Positions 36,453 through 45,232 of a stretch of DNA of 64,000 bases are shown here, piece after piece (the stretch's first letter is position 1; each line of letters opens with the position of its first letter). The position numbers and the translations under genes were made by a program. Source of the DNA: Lachnospiraceae bacterium (lineage in GTDB: Bacteria > Bacillota > Clostridia > Lachnospirales > Lachnospiraceae); contig JAUNNN010000002.1 of NCBI GenBank assembly GCA_030531435.1, positions 1 through 64,000 of the forward strand, read 5' to 3'. Under the pieces are notes generated by a model. It was not told where the DNA came from. It saw only the letters and a list, made by a program, of their open reading frames with translations, and searched no databases.

Positions 36453-36470
36453 GTGACATATACATGTCAC
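36453..36470. promoter_or_regulatory. Inverted repeat in the rmlB leader, possible operator
   Basis: GTGACAT-ATAC-ATGTCAC is a perfect 7-bp inverted repeat with a 4-bp centre. It starts about 55 nt after the predicted transcription start and ends about 25 nt before the rmlB start codon. It could be a regulator binding site or form a small hairpin in the mRNA; no T-run follows, so it is not a standard terminator. Confidence 0.45.
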
Positions 36471-36532
36471 AAAGCATTTTATTTCTATATTGTTTTTTTA
36501 TTAACGCTATCCAAAACGCATAATTATAAGAA

Positions 36533-36561
36533 ATTATATCATTTTTTGTCCTTCTAAACAA
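36533..36561 (-). promoter_or_regulatory. Promoter of the rmlB-led glycan operon
   Basis: Minus strand TTGTTT (36556-36561), a 17-nt spacer and a perfect TATAAT (36533-36538). The -35 box lies at the base of the preceding terminator hairpin, so one element ends the upstream unit just as the next begins. It is the only strong promoter recognised for the run down to 4092. Confidence 0.75.
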
Positions 36562-36602
36562 TATAAAACGGCTTCTATTTGTAAATAAAAGCCGTTTTAT
36601 AT
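36561..36602 (-). terminator. 14-bp terminator hairpin after the CpsE-like gene
   Basis: A perfect 14-bp stem ATATAAAACGGCTT/AAGCCGTTTTATAT (36561-36574 with 36589-36602), with a loop that can pair further (TATTT/AAATA). On the minus strand the stem ends in TTTTATATTGTTT. It begins 6 nt after the stop of the sugar transferase gene. Confidence 0.8.
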
Positions 36603-36607
36603 ATTCA

Positions 36608-38026
36608 CTATTTTGCGCCTCTTCCAAACAGGACTGTTCCTACTGTTTGAAGAAGAATTTTAAAATCTAAAGACAATGTCCAGTTTTCAATATACTGCAA
36701 ATCAAGTTTTACTACTTCGTCAAAATTATCTATGTCGCTTCTTCCACTAACCTGCCACATTCCTGTAAGTCCTGGGGTAATAGATAATCGTCTTCTGTAG
36801 TAAACATTATATTTTTCAAATTCATCAATTGTTGGAGGTCTTGTACCAACAAGACTCATATCGCCTTTTAATACATTCAAAAACTGCGGCATTTCATCAA
36901 TTGATGTTTTTCTAATAAACTTTCCAACCTTTGTTACTCTTGGATCATCTTTTATCTTAAACATAAGCCCGTCAACTTCATTATCTTTCATAAGTTCACT
37001 CTTACGTTCGTCTGCATCAATATACATAGATCTAAACTTATATAATTTAAATCTTCTTCCGTTCTTACCAACTCTCTCCTGTTTATAGAACACAGGGCCT
37101 TTACTTTCAATCTTTATAGCAAGTGCTACAAAAGGCGTTACTACTGCTGTAATTAAAAGTCCAACAATTGCCCCTATAATATCAACTACTTTCTTAATTA
37201 GAACTCGTCTATAGTCCATATAATTTAGAGAAAATGTCATCACTGTATATCCTGCGAAATTGCCGGCAGTTTTTCCTTTAAGGTTAAGCTCTTCTCTTTC
37301 TACATTATAATGACAGGTAACTCCCATAGTTTCGAAATTCTCAAGTATTTCTTTTATTTCAGAAACCGGAGTATTTGGCAGAGAAATAAATACTACATCA
37401 AGAGGAAGTGTAGTTGCATTTTCATATAAGTCATTTATACCTGCTACAACTGGAATTCCATCAATCTCTTCATCTGTTTCTGGCTTATTATCGTAATCAA
37501 TAAAAGCAAGGGAAGTAATAGAATAATTCCATGACACTGTCTCTTTTATACCCTCTAGTAAACTATCAACCAATTTTGATTCAGTAACAATCAGAACCTT
37601 ATCCGCACTATCTGATTTTCTATATACACCCATCATATATTTTTTTAATAATGTATGGAAAAGATATGTCAAAATAAAGTTTGCAATACCAAAATATAAA
37701 AATACTAAACGTGAAAATAGTTTTGCCTGCAATAAAAATACAAAGGTACCAAGAGAAACCAGAAGAACTATCTCATACTTAAGAAGCGCAACAAACTCTA
37801 CAAAATATCCTCTTACAAAGAACTCTCTATTATAATTGCTCATAACGCCATAAAGAATGGCAACAATAATAACAAGAGCAGAAACAAGATAATATACGTT
37901 TCTATAATTTCTGTCAGCTCCAGAGAATCTCAGAACATATGCAATTACAAATGCCAAAACCACAGCTACAACATCAATTAATATAAGACTGTATGTTTCA
38001 ACAAGATTACTTTTCTTTGTTATCAT
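36608..38026 (-). CDS. Initiating phosphoglycosyl transferase, CpsE-like
   Basis: 472 residues. Four or five membrane helices (about 12-130) lead into a Rossmann-like region (about 140-255), a re-entrant helix (about 275-300, VVDIIGAIVGLLITAVVTPFV) and the sugar transferase domain: FYKQERVGKNGRRFKLYKFRSM, VTKVGKFIRKTSIDEMPQFLNV, LVGTRPPTIDEFEKY and PGLTGMWQVSGRSD. The VGTRPPTxDE form and the GRSD end are those of streptococcal CpsE-type enzymes, which place glucose-1-phosphate on undecaprenyl phosphate. It ends the unit from 46552, just before a strong hairpin, and shares 4 bp with the previous gene (ATGA). Confidence 0.93.
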   Translation of the reverse strand: MITKKSNLVETYSLILIDVVAVVLAFVIAYVLRFSGADRNYRNVYYLVSALVIIVAILYGVMSNYNREFFVRGYFVEFVALLKYEIVLLVSLGTFVFLLQAKLFSRLVFLYFGIANFILTYLFHTLLKKYMMGVYRKSDSADKVLIVTESKLVDSLLEGIKETVSWNYSITSLAFIDYDNKPETDEEIDGIPVVAGINDLYENATTLPLDVVFISLPNTPVSEIKEILENFETMGVTCHYNVEREELNLKGKTAGNFAGYTVMTFSLNYMDYRRVLIKKVVDIIGAIVGLLITAVVTPFVALAIKIESKGPVFYKQERVGKNGRRFKLYKFRSMYIDADERKSELMKDNEVDGLMFKIKDDPRVTKVGKFIRKTSIDEMPQFLNVLKGDMSLVGTRPPTIDEFEKYNVYYRRRLSITPGLTGMWQVSGRSDIDNFDEVVKLDLQYIENWTLSLDFKILLQTVGTVLFGRGAK

Positions 38027-38919
38027 TTTATAAACTCATAAAGAACATATTGTTCAAATCTTCCACAATACTTTAAATTATATGCTGATAAATCCCAATG
38101 AGGATCATCTTCATCTACTACAGTAATAGGGAGCAAATCATCATAAGTTACTGTTGGAGTTCTGTCCCCAACATATCTTGGATCAGCAGGGTAATTATAC
38201 ACATTAATGTTACCATTTTCACAAAGTTCTGTGTATACAGTGTCAAATAGAATATAATCCACATCATTACGAATAGAACGCTCCATTACATCATTTAAAT
38301 CAGGAATAACCCTTTCCATCTGATCACAAATTTCCCACATGTCTCCTGACGCGCCAAAAATCCTTCCTTCAGTTGCATCTTCTCCAAATAGTGGATGTAC
38401 CTTAGTACTTATTTGCCTAAAAGGATGGGATATCGTGTATGGAACAACAATTACAGGCTCTTCTTTTTCTGAAAGCACATACTCCGTAATATCCACTGTC
38501 GATTGAGGCAATCTATACAAATTTGTTGCCTCCTTATACATATCATTTGATATAGAATATTTACCGCAATAGAAAATAATGGGCATAAGAAATATTAACG
38601 CTAATATCTGATTTTTCCTTGTATTGATTCCACATACAAAAATAGTCAATCCTATTGCCGTTATTACAGGTGTAATTAGTAGCCAGAAAAATCTCCCATC
38701 ATAGAATTCCATTTTTGTGATAAATACGTCGACAAGAGGAATACCAACATACATAAGTACAATCAATAGAATCTGTGGAGTCATTATAGACTCTTTTATT
38801 TTTTTACTTGAATAGAAAAACAGAATTAGAAGCGTAACAAAATAGAGGCCAAGCATCATTCCTTCTCCGCCATACGCATTATCTGCTTTTATCATTGTCT
38901 GAATCAATAATTTAATCAT
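38023..38919 (-). CDS. C-terminal part of a polytopic membrane protein split by an in-frame TAG
   Basis: 298 residues: about four membrane helices (22-36, 45-63, 74-92, 103-120), then an extracytoplasmic domain with VIVVPYTISHPFRQIS, a GASGDMWEIC segment and VDYILFDTVY. It is in the same reading frame as the gene just upstream (38935-39999); only TAG plus five codons (DCYIH) separate them. The ATG at 38919 has only a weak TAGGA site upstream, and the protein begins in the middle of the membrane pattern. It is best read as the second half of one interrupted ~658-codon gene, though separate translation cannot be ruled out. The intact protein would resemble GT-C-like or DUF6077-type membrane proteins of Clostridia. 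Confidence 0.7.
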   Translation of the reverse strand: MIKLLIQTMIKADNAYGGEGMMLGLYFVTLLILFFYSSKKIKESIMTPQILLIVLMYVGIPLVDVFITKMEFYDGRFFWLLITPVITAIGLTIFVCGINTRKNQILALIFLMPIIFYCGKYSISNDMYKEATNLYRLPQSTVDITEYVLSEKEEPVIVVPYTISHPFRQISTKVHPLFGEDATEGRIFGASGDMWEICDQMERVIPDLNDVMERSIRNDVDYILFDTVYTELCENGNINVYNYPADPRYVGDRTPTVTYDDLLPITVVDEDDPHWDLSAYNLKYCGRFEQYVLYEFIK

Positions 38920-38934
38920 ATGAATATAACAATC

Positions 38935-39999
38935 CTAATGTCTTGAAGAAATAGCATAATACAGAAAATAAATCACATTTGGTATCATAGTAAACGCCAC
39001 ACCAGCCATTTTCTTTATACCTTTTTTCTCAATTAGCATTGCACCTAAAAAAGCAATACATAAAGATAACGACATAATTATGCCCATTCCACTCAAATCG
39101 GCACAAGCTGTCAAAACTACTATGAGCCAAATATTTTTTTTATGATCCATAGCATTTTCGGTGAGTATTTTCATAAATATATACCATAAAACTGGAAATA
39201 TAATTGTCGCTGCAATTGATCTACCTTGCCATATAATTGTTAATAGAGTGTATCCAAGAGCATATATAGATTCAAAGGAAAACAGCATTATTACACTTAG
39301 TATCAACATATAAATAGCTATTTTCTTTTTATCTTCAAAAAAATAATCTCCCAATATGAACATAACCCCATAGCACAAGGGTATTAAAACAACTGGGAAT
39401 AGAACATGTGCTGTCACTGCTGGATGAACACCTATGATTTTGGCTATTGTCGCAATAAAAAAGGGATACGGAGATGCAAGTTCTTTTGTCAGTTCACCAT
39501 GAACATAATCCAGCACTACTCCCGTAATTGGATGAAGCTTAAGCATAGTATCACACTCAAACGCTTCTAATGCTTCAGAAATAAACCTTACATCATCAGT
39601 ATCTGTGTGCATATTAAATGTAAGAAGCCAGGTCTGAAATGCAATAATTACTACTGCAACTAAAAAAACTATCTTCGTAAAGTTATCTGAATTCGATTTT
39701 CTTAATAGTAGGAAATCCCTATCTATCAGAGTTTTTTTATTAACAACTATCGAAACAAACACCAGTATCAGTATTGTTACTACCCATACATTTTTTAGAA
39801 CATGAAATGGTGTACTAAAAGCTATCATTGGCACTGCGTAAATCTGAAAAACCGCAAGCATTACAGCAAACCCAAATACCATGCATAAAGGGATACTTAT
39901 TCCTTCATTTCTAAATGTCTTATTTGCAGACAATCCAAGCAAAAATGGAATAAGTAAAAACCATATTACAATTTTTATAATACTAAAAAAACTAATCAA
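38935..39999 (-). CDS. N-terminal part of a polytopic membrane protein ending at an in-frame TAG
   Basis: 354 residues with about nine membrane helices. The first outer loop carries NMHTDTDDVRFISEALEAFECDTML and HPITGVVLDYVHGELTKELASPYPFF, followed later by LLTIIWQGRSIAATIIFPV. A D-T-D-D motif in the first large loop is the kind of acidic pair GT-C glycosyltransferases use for the lipid-phosphate sugar, and the pattern recalls DUF6077 proteins; both are tentative. The frame stops at TAG (38935-38937) after YYAISSRH, while the sequence continues in frame as DCYIH and then 38023-38919. Its start overlaps the upstream gene by 8 bp. Confidence 0.72.
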   Translation of the reverse strand: MISFFSIIKIVIWFLLIPFLLGLSANKTFRNEGISIPLCMVFGFAVMLAVFQIYAVPMIAFSTPFHVLKNVWVVTILILVFVSIVVNKKTLIDRDFLLLRKSNSDNFTKIVFLVAVVIIAFQTWLLTFNMHTDTDDVRFISEALEAFECDTMLKLHPITGVVLDYVHGELTKELASPYPFFIATIAKIIGVHPAVTAHVLFPVVLIPLCYGVMFILGDYFFEDKKKIAIYMLILSVIMLFSFESIYALGYTLLTIIWQGRSIAATIIFPVLWYIFMKILTENAMDHKKNIWLIVVLTACADLSGMGIIMSLSLCIAFLGAMLIEKKGIKKMAGVAFTMIPNVIYFLYYAISSRH

Positions 40000-41779
40000 C
40001 CTTTTGCTCCATTATATATTCATCAAACCCGTTATTAGACCCTGTCTTCGTTGATTTGTATAATCTATCATAATGTTCCGACAAAAACAATGCTTTCTCT
40101 TCTGGATAATAATTATCAATAAGAACAGCATTTCCACTGTTATTAATCAGTGCATCATAAGGGTTTGTATATCCATATTTATCACATACCTTTTTAGTAA
40201 TAGGACTATTCATAAACCACGATCCGCAGGATACAAAATTATCAAATTCACCCAATCTATTTACGTCAAATACATCGTATTTAAAGCTATTCTGGAATGT
40301 AAATGTATCAAAAACATATAATGTATCTTTATCTTCAGAAATGTGTTTTAACTCATTTTTTCCAAGGTTATATTCATCTCTTACATTATTATACTCTTTG
40401 ATATTTTCTGTGTAATTATATACATTAAAGCCTATAGAAACAGCTAATGACAAGCCAAGTATTAACATTGACCTATCTCTGAAGTTTCCACCAAAAATAA
40501 TTTTCTGTCCCTCTTTACTATCAATTCCCCCATCGAGCATATAACAGATTCCAAAAATTGTCGGGATAAATAAAGCCGCCACCAATCTATGACTCCATCT
40601 TCCTGAATATTGAAAATAAATAATTGCTGCAGAGCATATTATTCCCATCCCAATCATAGTATAAAATTTTCTAGTAGCATCTGTAATATATTCGCTGTTA
40701 CTTCGACTTCTTTCAACAATAATTACACTAATTAGAAGTGCCACAAGGCAGATTAACACAGGCAGTTCTACACTTACCCTGCCTATTTCCTCTAAAATGT
40801 TACCCCAAAGCATTCTAATTACTTTGAATGTAAATGGTTTCTTTCCAAATGTGTCACTAATGTTTTTCATATAGTCTGTTGTAATAATATTATCATCACC
40901 AAACTGATATGTAACAATGATTAATGCATCATTTTCAGATACTCCGATTTCTTTAAGTTTCTCTCCATTATCAGGATAATAGAGAATGTCATATCTATAA
41001 TCAGTAAGCTGCATTCTTGCCTTGTTATAATCCATAAATTCAGCCCACTCACTATTATTTTTATATGCTGAATTGTTAATAAATATAACTCCAGTCAAAA
41101 CTATAGCAGTTGGAACAAACGCAACTAAATACAGTAGTATCTGCCTTGTTCTTACAAGCTCTAATAACCCAATAAAACATAGTGGAACAAGTGCAAATAA
41201 CAGCCCTTCCGGTCTCAGCATTGTTCCATATACTATGTATATAAATCCAAATACTAAATAAAAAGCCCTTTCAACTTTCAGATTTTTCCCTGCTTCAGCT
41301 AAAACAGATGTTTTATTTTTTGCAAGAAATGCTCCATCTCTTACGAATTCATAAAATAATAATATTCCTGCCCCACATAAAAATGCGGCTGTTTTTGTAT
41401 ATTGAAGTGAAACATACAACTCATAAAATGTTGCCAAAACTGCGATTAAAGATAATGTAATTCCATGCTTATGCTTTGATATTACATATGTCACCGAAAC
41501 ATATGCCAAGAAAATAAACGCATATTGTAAAACTGTATGCCATCTCACATTACTAAAAATGGAATATAAAAAGCTATACAGCTTTCCAAGTATTACATTC
41601 TCATATATAAGATGCCATTCCCTATTTCCATACGCACCTTCAGCAATCATTGCAATATGAGTATCATCATTTTCTTCAAAAAATGGGATAAAAACTAATA
41701 TGGAAATTAGTAGAATCGCCACATTTAGTAAAACACTATATATAAATCTGGATACTGATGTATTTTTTACACGATCCAT
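39992..41779 (-). CDS. Large polytopic membrane protein, GT-C-like, function unknown
   Basis: About 595 residues from the ATG at 41779 with a GGAGTG site; the open frame extends to 41836, but those 19 residues lie inside the previous gene. It has about eleven membrane helices. The first outer loop reads FFEENDDTHIAMIAEGAYGNREWHLIYENVILGKLYSFLY, with an E-N-D-D-T acidic cluster as in GT-C enzymes. The C-terminal ~200 residues form an extracellular domain (TLYVFDTFTFQNSFKYDVFDVN...). It probably transfers a sugar or other group outside the cell, but no family was recognised with certainty. Confidence 0.7.
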   Translation of the reverse strand: MDRVKNTSVSRFIYSVLLNVAILLISILVFIPFFEENDDTHIAMIAEGAYGNREWHLIYENVILGKLYSFLYSIFSNVRWHTVLQYAFIFLAYVSVTYVISKHKHGITLSLIAVLATFYELYVSLQYTKTAAFLCGAGILLFYEFVRDGAFLAKNKTSVLAEAGKNLKVERAFYLVFGFIYIVYGTMLRPEGLLFALVPLCFIGLLELVRTRQILLYLVAFVPTAIVLTGVIFINNSAYKNNSEWAEFMDYNKARMQLTDYRYDILYYPDNGEKLKEIGVSENDALIIVTYQFGDDNIITTDYMKNISDTFGKKPFTFKVIRMLWGNILEEIGRVSVELPVLICLVALLISVIIVERSRSNSEYITDATRKFYTMIGMGIICSAAIIYFQYSGRWSHRLVAALFIPTIFGICYMLDGGIDSKEGQKIIFGGNFRDRSMLILGLSLAVSIGFNVYNYTENIKEYNNVRDEYNLGKNELKHISEDKDTLYVFDTFTFQNSFKYDVFDVNRLGEFDNFVSCGSWFMNSPITKKVCDKYGYTNPYDALINNSGNAVLIDNYYPEEKALFLSEHYDRLYKSTKTGSNNGFDEYIMEQKVD

Positions 41780-44478
41780 GAAATCACTCCATAAACTACA
41801 GGTATAACATACATAAATATAATGACTGCACACCATCCCACAAAATAGATATTATTTATTTGTGGTATTTCTATATACCTGATATTTTTCTTCATATCTA
41901 TAATAAAATATACGATACAAATAACCAAAGTTACTAATGATGCACAGATTCCCACTTTCATTCCGTCAGGGAAATACTTAACTGTTATATCATTTACACC
42001 TTCTTTAAGCGGAATACTAATAAATATATCTCCAATCGACAGAATATCCGCTTCTGTGCCATTATTATAAATATGATATCCCTTATCATATGCCAGAGGT
42101 AACGTTAAATATTTACCATCATCCGAATTAAGTTTAAACTCGTATAGTTTCTTATTTGCACTTCTTGTAACAACATCCTCATAAGATTTACGAAGTTCTG
42201 CCAGCCTATCAAGACTTACTGACATAATTTTTGGATCAAATTTCGACTCCACTATGTTTCCATCTTTATCTCTGCCACTAAACTGAACATCAATTTTAAC
42301 GCTTTCATTATTAAATACACCCAGCAGCACTGCATTATTATTAAAATGGGCCGGATACAGCTCATTATCAACTTCTTTAATACTTGGGATTTTAACTATT
42401 TTATCATTCACAATTATTGTAGTATTGTAATCATCTGTATCTACCTGATCGGCTAAATAATATAAAGCTCTTTTACCCTTAACTTTAGGTGATATGGACA
42501 CTTTCCTTATACTACTTGAATCTGCAATTATTTCTCCTCTGTTGTAAATCCACTCAGCTATATTTCTTTTATCTGATGTTATTGCCTCATATATATCATT
42601 ATAAATTCCTACAATATCATCATTTTCAAAATCCGCACCTATTACATCTGAAACAATTCCAAAAGGAAGATTATATTTACACTCATAATAGTAATAATAC
42701 GCTTTTTTACCACTAACACTGTCAACAACCACCTCTTTTGACGCACGTAATGTATATAGTTCAGAGTTCTGCGGAACACAGGTAATAATATTTTTTACAC
42801 CTAATAGTGCATCAGAAAATACTGTACCACCACTATCTAATAATCTTGTAAACTGCACCGTGTATCCAAGCTTTGAAGCTGAATCTGCAAGCTTTGGATT
42901 AAGAAGATGCGTCCAGTTTGAAAGTGCTGGTCTTCTTAATACAAGACCATAATTAGCATTTAATGATTCATCCGGATTCTTTATTCTTTTGATTAAATAT
43001 TCTGTATCCTCATCAGGGCTAATATGAAAAGCTTCTGAGAGCTGATTACAAATTCTAATATACTCGCCTTCCTGTTCTGGTTCTTCTGAATATCCGGTAA
43101 TAAATGTTGGCTGCCCAATAAAAACAAAGCCATAAAAAATTATTTCTGCAGCCATAAATACAGGAATCATTCCTGTCATTTTGCCCTTATCAAATACCCA
43201 CGTAATAAAATACAGAACAAAACAGGCTGCCATTACAAAAGCTAATATATGGAAGGTGTCTCTTACTGGAATGTTTGACAATGCTCCATATTTTCTAATT
43301 CCAAGTAGTAATGCTGCAATACATATTGCAACTGAAATAACAATATGCGAAAATCCTGAGAATCTAATTTCCTCATTTTCAATAAAATATGCTGCAATTA
43401 ACACAACAGTAAAATATATTATAAATCCATTTCTAATTGGATACTGAACATATGACCCAAAATGCCAGATGAGATTAACGCTTTCAACAAAAAGTTCCGT
43501 AAGCATTATTATTATTGTACCAACTGAAAGATATACAATTTTTTTATTCTTATAGTTTTTAATTAATCCGGCATATATAACTGCAAATGCAAAAGATAAT
43601 CCAAGAAGAGTAAACCATCTTGTAGTATAGGCAGGGTTCACAGAGCTTAATATTTCTCTATACATTCCAATTAATCCACCACTACTCTCGTTATTAAATC
43701 TTGCTGACATGAGAGTCTGCTTAAGCTGTGGCAATAATATGAATAGTGACAAGCAAATTGAAACAACTGTTTCAATAAATAAGCCTGTTAGATGCAGATT
43801 CTTTCTCTTAGTTTCATCCTTTCCAAATAATCTGTCTGCGCTCATTTCAAGCCCAACAATAAGCACTATGAAAATAAGAATCATAAAGCTTATGTAATAG
43901 CTGGCGACAATAGAAAGAGTCAGTGTAACAATGTACCCTATACTTTTTCCATCCTTTAATACTTTGTGTAAACACAGCATTATAATTGGGAAAAGTACTG
44001 CTATATCCATCCACTGTATTGTTACATAAAGCACGAATACAAAACCGCAGAAAGCATACCCAACACTAAAGATAATCTCAAATAAATATGGGAGCTTCCT
44101 TGTTTTATGCAGATAAATATACATAGATGCTGACATAAGCATCATTTTTAACATAAGAAAATAAGAAAAGCTTTCAAGAAGCATATTTCTCTTTACACAA
44201 AGGAAAAATAAATTAAATATGCTTAAATGCGAGCAGCCCGATGTGCTCATAGACATGTTTACAGACAGAGCTGTATATGGATCAAGAAATAGTGCTTTCT
44301 CTCCATGCAGAAAATCATATATATGATAATAAAACGCAGCAATCTGCTGTGCCATATCATAATAATCTATTGTAAGTTTTCCAAATGGATATATATGTTT
44401 TATTGCATAAATAATACACAGCAAAACTGCTGTAATTACTACTGGCAAAACAATTTTACATTTCTTTAAAAGCTTCAT
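41767..44478 (-). CDS. YfhO-family large membrane protein
   Basis: About 903 residues from the ATG at 44478 (MKLLKKCKIVLPVVITAVL); the frame opens at 44529, inside the upstream gene. About thirteen membrane helices occupy residues 1-480; the first outer loop has YPFGKLTIDYYDMAQQIAAFYYHIYDFLHGEKALF, close to the YfhO pattern (D-x-x-x-Q...F). An extracytoplasmic region of about 350 residues follows, and a helix near the C-terminus is preceded by INDITVKYFPDGMKVGI. YfhO in Gram-positive bacteria is needed for sugar decoration of teichoic acids, acting with GtcA and a lipid-sugar synthase. That role fits the glycan context but is not proven here. Confidence 0.82.
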   Translation of the reverse strand: MKLLKKCKIVLPVVITAVLLCIIYAIKHIYPFGKLTIDYYDMAQQIAAFYYHIYDFLHGEKALFLDPYTALSVNMSMSTSGCSHLSIFNLFFLCVKRNMLLESFSYFLMLKMMLMSASMYIYLHKTRKLPYLFEIIFSVGYAFCGFVFVLYVTIQWMDIAVLFPIIMLCLHKVLKDGKSIGYIVTLTLSIVASYYISFMILIFIVLIVGLEMSADRLFGKDETKRKNLHLTGLFIETVVSICLSLFILLPQLKQTLMSARFNNESSGGLIGMYREILSSVNPAYTTRWFTLLGLSFAFAVIYAGLIKNYKNKKIVYLSVGTIIIMLTELFVESVNLIWHFGSYVQYPIRNGFIIYFTVVLIAAYFIENEEIRFSGFSHIVISVAICIAALLLGIRKYGALSNIPVRDTFHILAFVMAACFVLYFITWVFDKGKMTGMIPVFMAAEIIFYGFVFIGQPTFITGYSEEPEQEGEYIRICNQLSEAFHISPDEDTEYLIKRIKNPDESLNANYGLVLRRPALSNWTHLLNPKLADSASKLGYTVQFTRLLDSGGTVFSDALLGVKNIITCVPQNSELYTLRASKEVVVDSVSGKKAYYYYYECKYNLPFGIVSDVIGADFENDDIVGIYNDIYEAITSDKRNIAEWIYNRGEIIADSSSIRKVSISPKVKGKRALYYLADQVDTDDYNTTIIVNDKIVKIPSIKEVDNELYPAHFNNNAVLLGVFNNESVKIDVQFSGRDKDGNIVESKFDPKIMSVSLDRLAELRKSYEDVVTRSANKKLYEFKLNSDDGKYLTLPLAYDKGYHIYNNGTEADILSIGDIFISIPLKEGVNDITVKYFPDGMKVGICASLVTLVICIVYFIIDMKKNIRYIEIPQINNIYFVGWCAVIIFMYVIPVVYGVISWIV

Positions 44479-45232
44479 AAAGCTCTTTCTCTTTCTCGAA
44501 AGGTACGTCCCCATCAGACAAAATACCATCTGCTGTATACATTGGATGCACCATTATTTCCAAATCGTACTTATTACAAAACTCATTAAAACTATCGAGC
44601 GAGTTTTGTGCATTAGGATATATAAAATAAGTGGCTGCATCTTTAAATGATCCAAAGTAATCTGCCGTATTATTACATATCCTTCTAATCTGTTTGTTAT
44701 AGAAGTTTTTATATGCCTTCTTTAAAAAATTCTGATCTTTATATAGATTCCTGGAAAGTCTTATTGAAGAAAAATCATAGACTGAGGAAAGATTCTTCAT
44801 AGCTTTATACACAGGATAATTCGTGTGGGCATGATGATGTGAATCTAAATGATATAACAAAAATCCCAACTCACCATACAGTTTTAGCTGAGCCTCAATT
44901 TCCTGTTCAATATCAAATACTGACTTTTCCTCCATATGAAGTCTTAATTTTATATCATGATAAAATGCAGCATTGAAATTCCCATCTGAGTCGCAAAATA
45001 ATGGATTATTTTTTATTGATTCACTAACAGGAGTCCCTTCTGTAAGATTAATGTGAAGTCCAACATGCTCAATGAAGCCATTTTTTGACGCAAACTCAAC
45101 TGCTTCATAAATTCCAGGCATATTAACCATTACTGTTGTTTGATTAATCAAGCCTTTATTAAAGCATTCCGTTATAGCCTTATTTACATTTTGATTTTTA
45201 CCAAAATCATCTGCATTTATGATAAGACCCAT
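44456..45232 (-). CDS. YdjC/ChbG-type carbohydrate deacetylase
   Basis: 258 residues. The N-terminal MGLIINADDFGKNQNVNKAI carries the NADDFG metal-binding motif, and YHLDSHHHAHTNYPVY the matching histidines; EHVGLHINLTEG is a further conserved block. ChbG-type enzymes remove an N-acetyl group from chitooligosaccharides or related N-acetylated sugars. Here, between a UDP-sugar dehydrogenase and a YfhO-like gene, it may deacetylate a lipid-linked or nucleotide-linked amino sugar during assembly. It abuts the dehydrogenase gene and overlaps the next start by 23 bp. Confidence 0.9.
   Translation of the reverse strand: MGLIINADDFGKNQNVNKAITECFNKGLINQTTVMVNMPGIYEAVEFASKNGFIEHVGLHINLTEGTPVSESIKNNPLFCDSDGNFNAAFYHDIKLRLHMEEKSVFDIEQEIEAQLKLYGELGFLLYHLDSHHHAHTNYPVYKAMKNLSSVYDFSSIRLSRNLYKDQNFLKKAYKNFYNKQIRRICNNTADYFGSFKDAATYFIYPNAQNSLDSFNEFCNKYDLEIMVHPMYTADGILSDGDVPFEKEKELYEAFKEM

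Noticed and set aside
36429-36470. Longer RmlB start at 36470
   Set aside because: The 14 extra residues are unlike the family, cover the inverted repeat, and lack the ribosome binding site that the inner ATG has.
36361-36627. Minus-strand open frame of 88 codons over the rmlB start and terminator
   Set aside because: It overlaps the terminator, promoter and rmlB N-terminus in another frame and has no ribosome binding site or family likeness.
38935-38937. Pyrrolysine or other recoding of the TAG
   Set aside because: No recoding signal or amber-suppressor genes are visible in the window; a simple nonsense change is the plainer reading.
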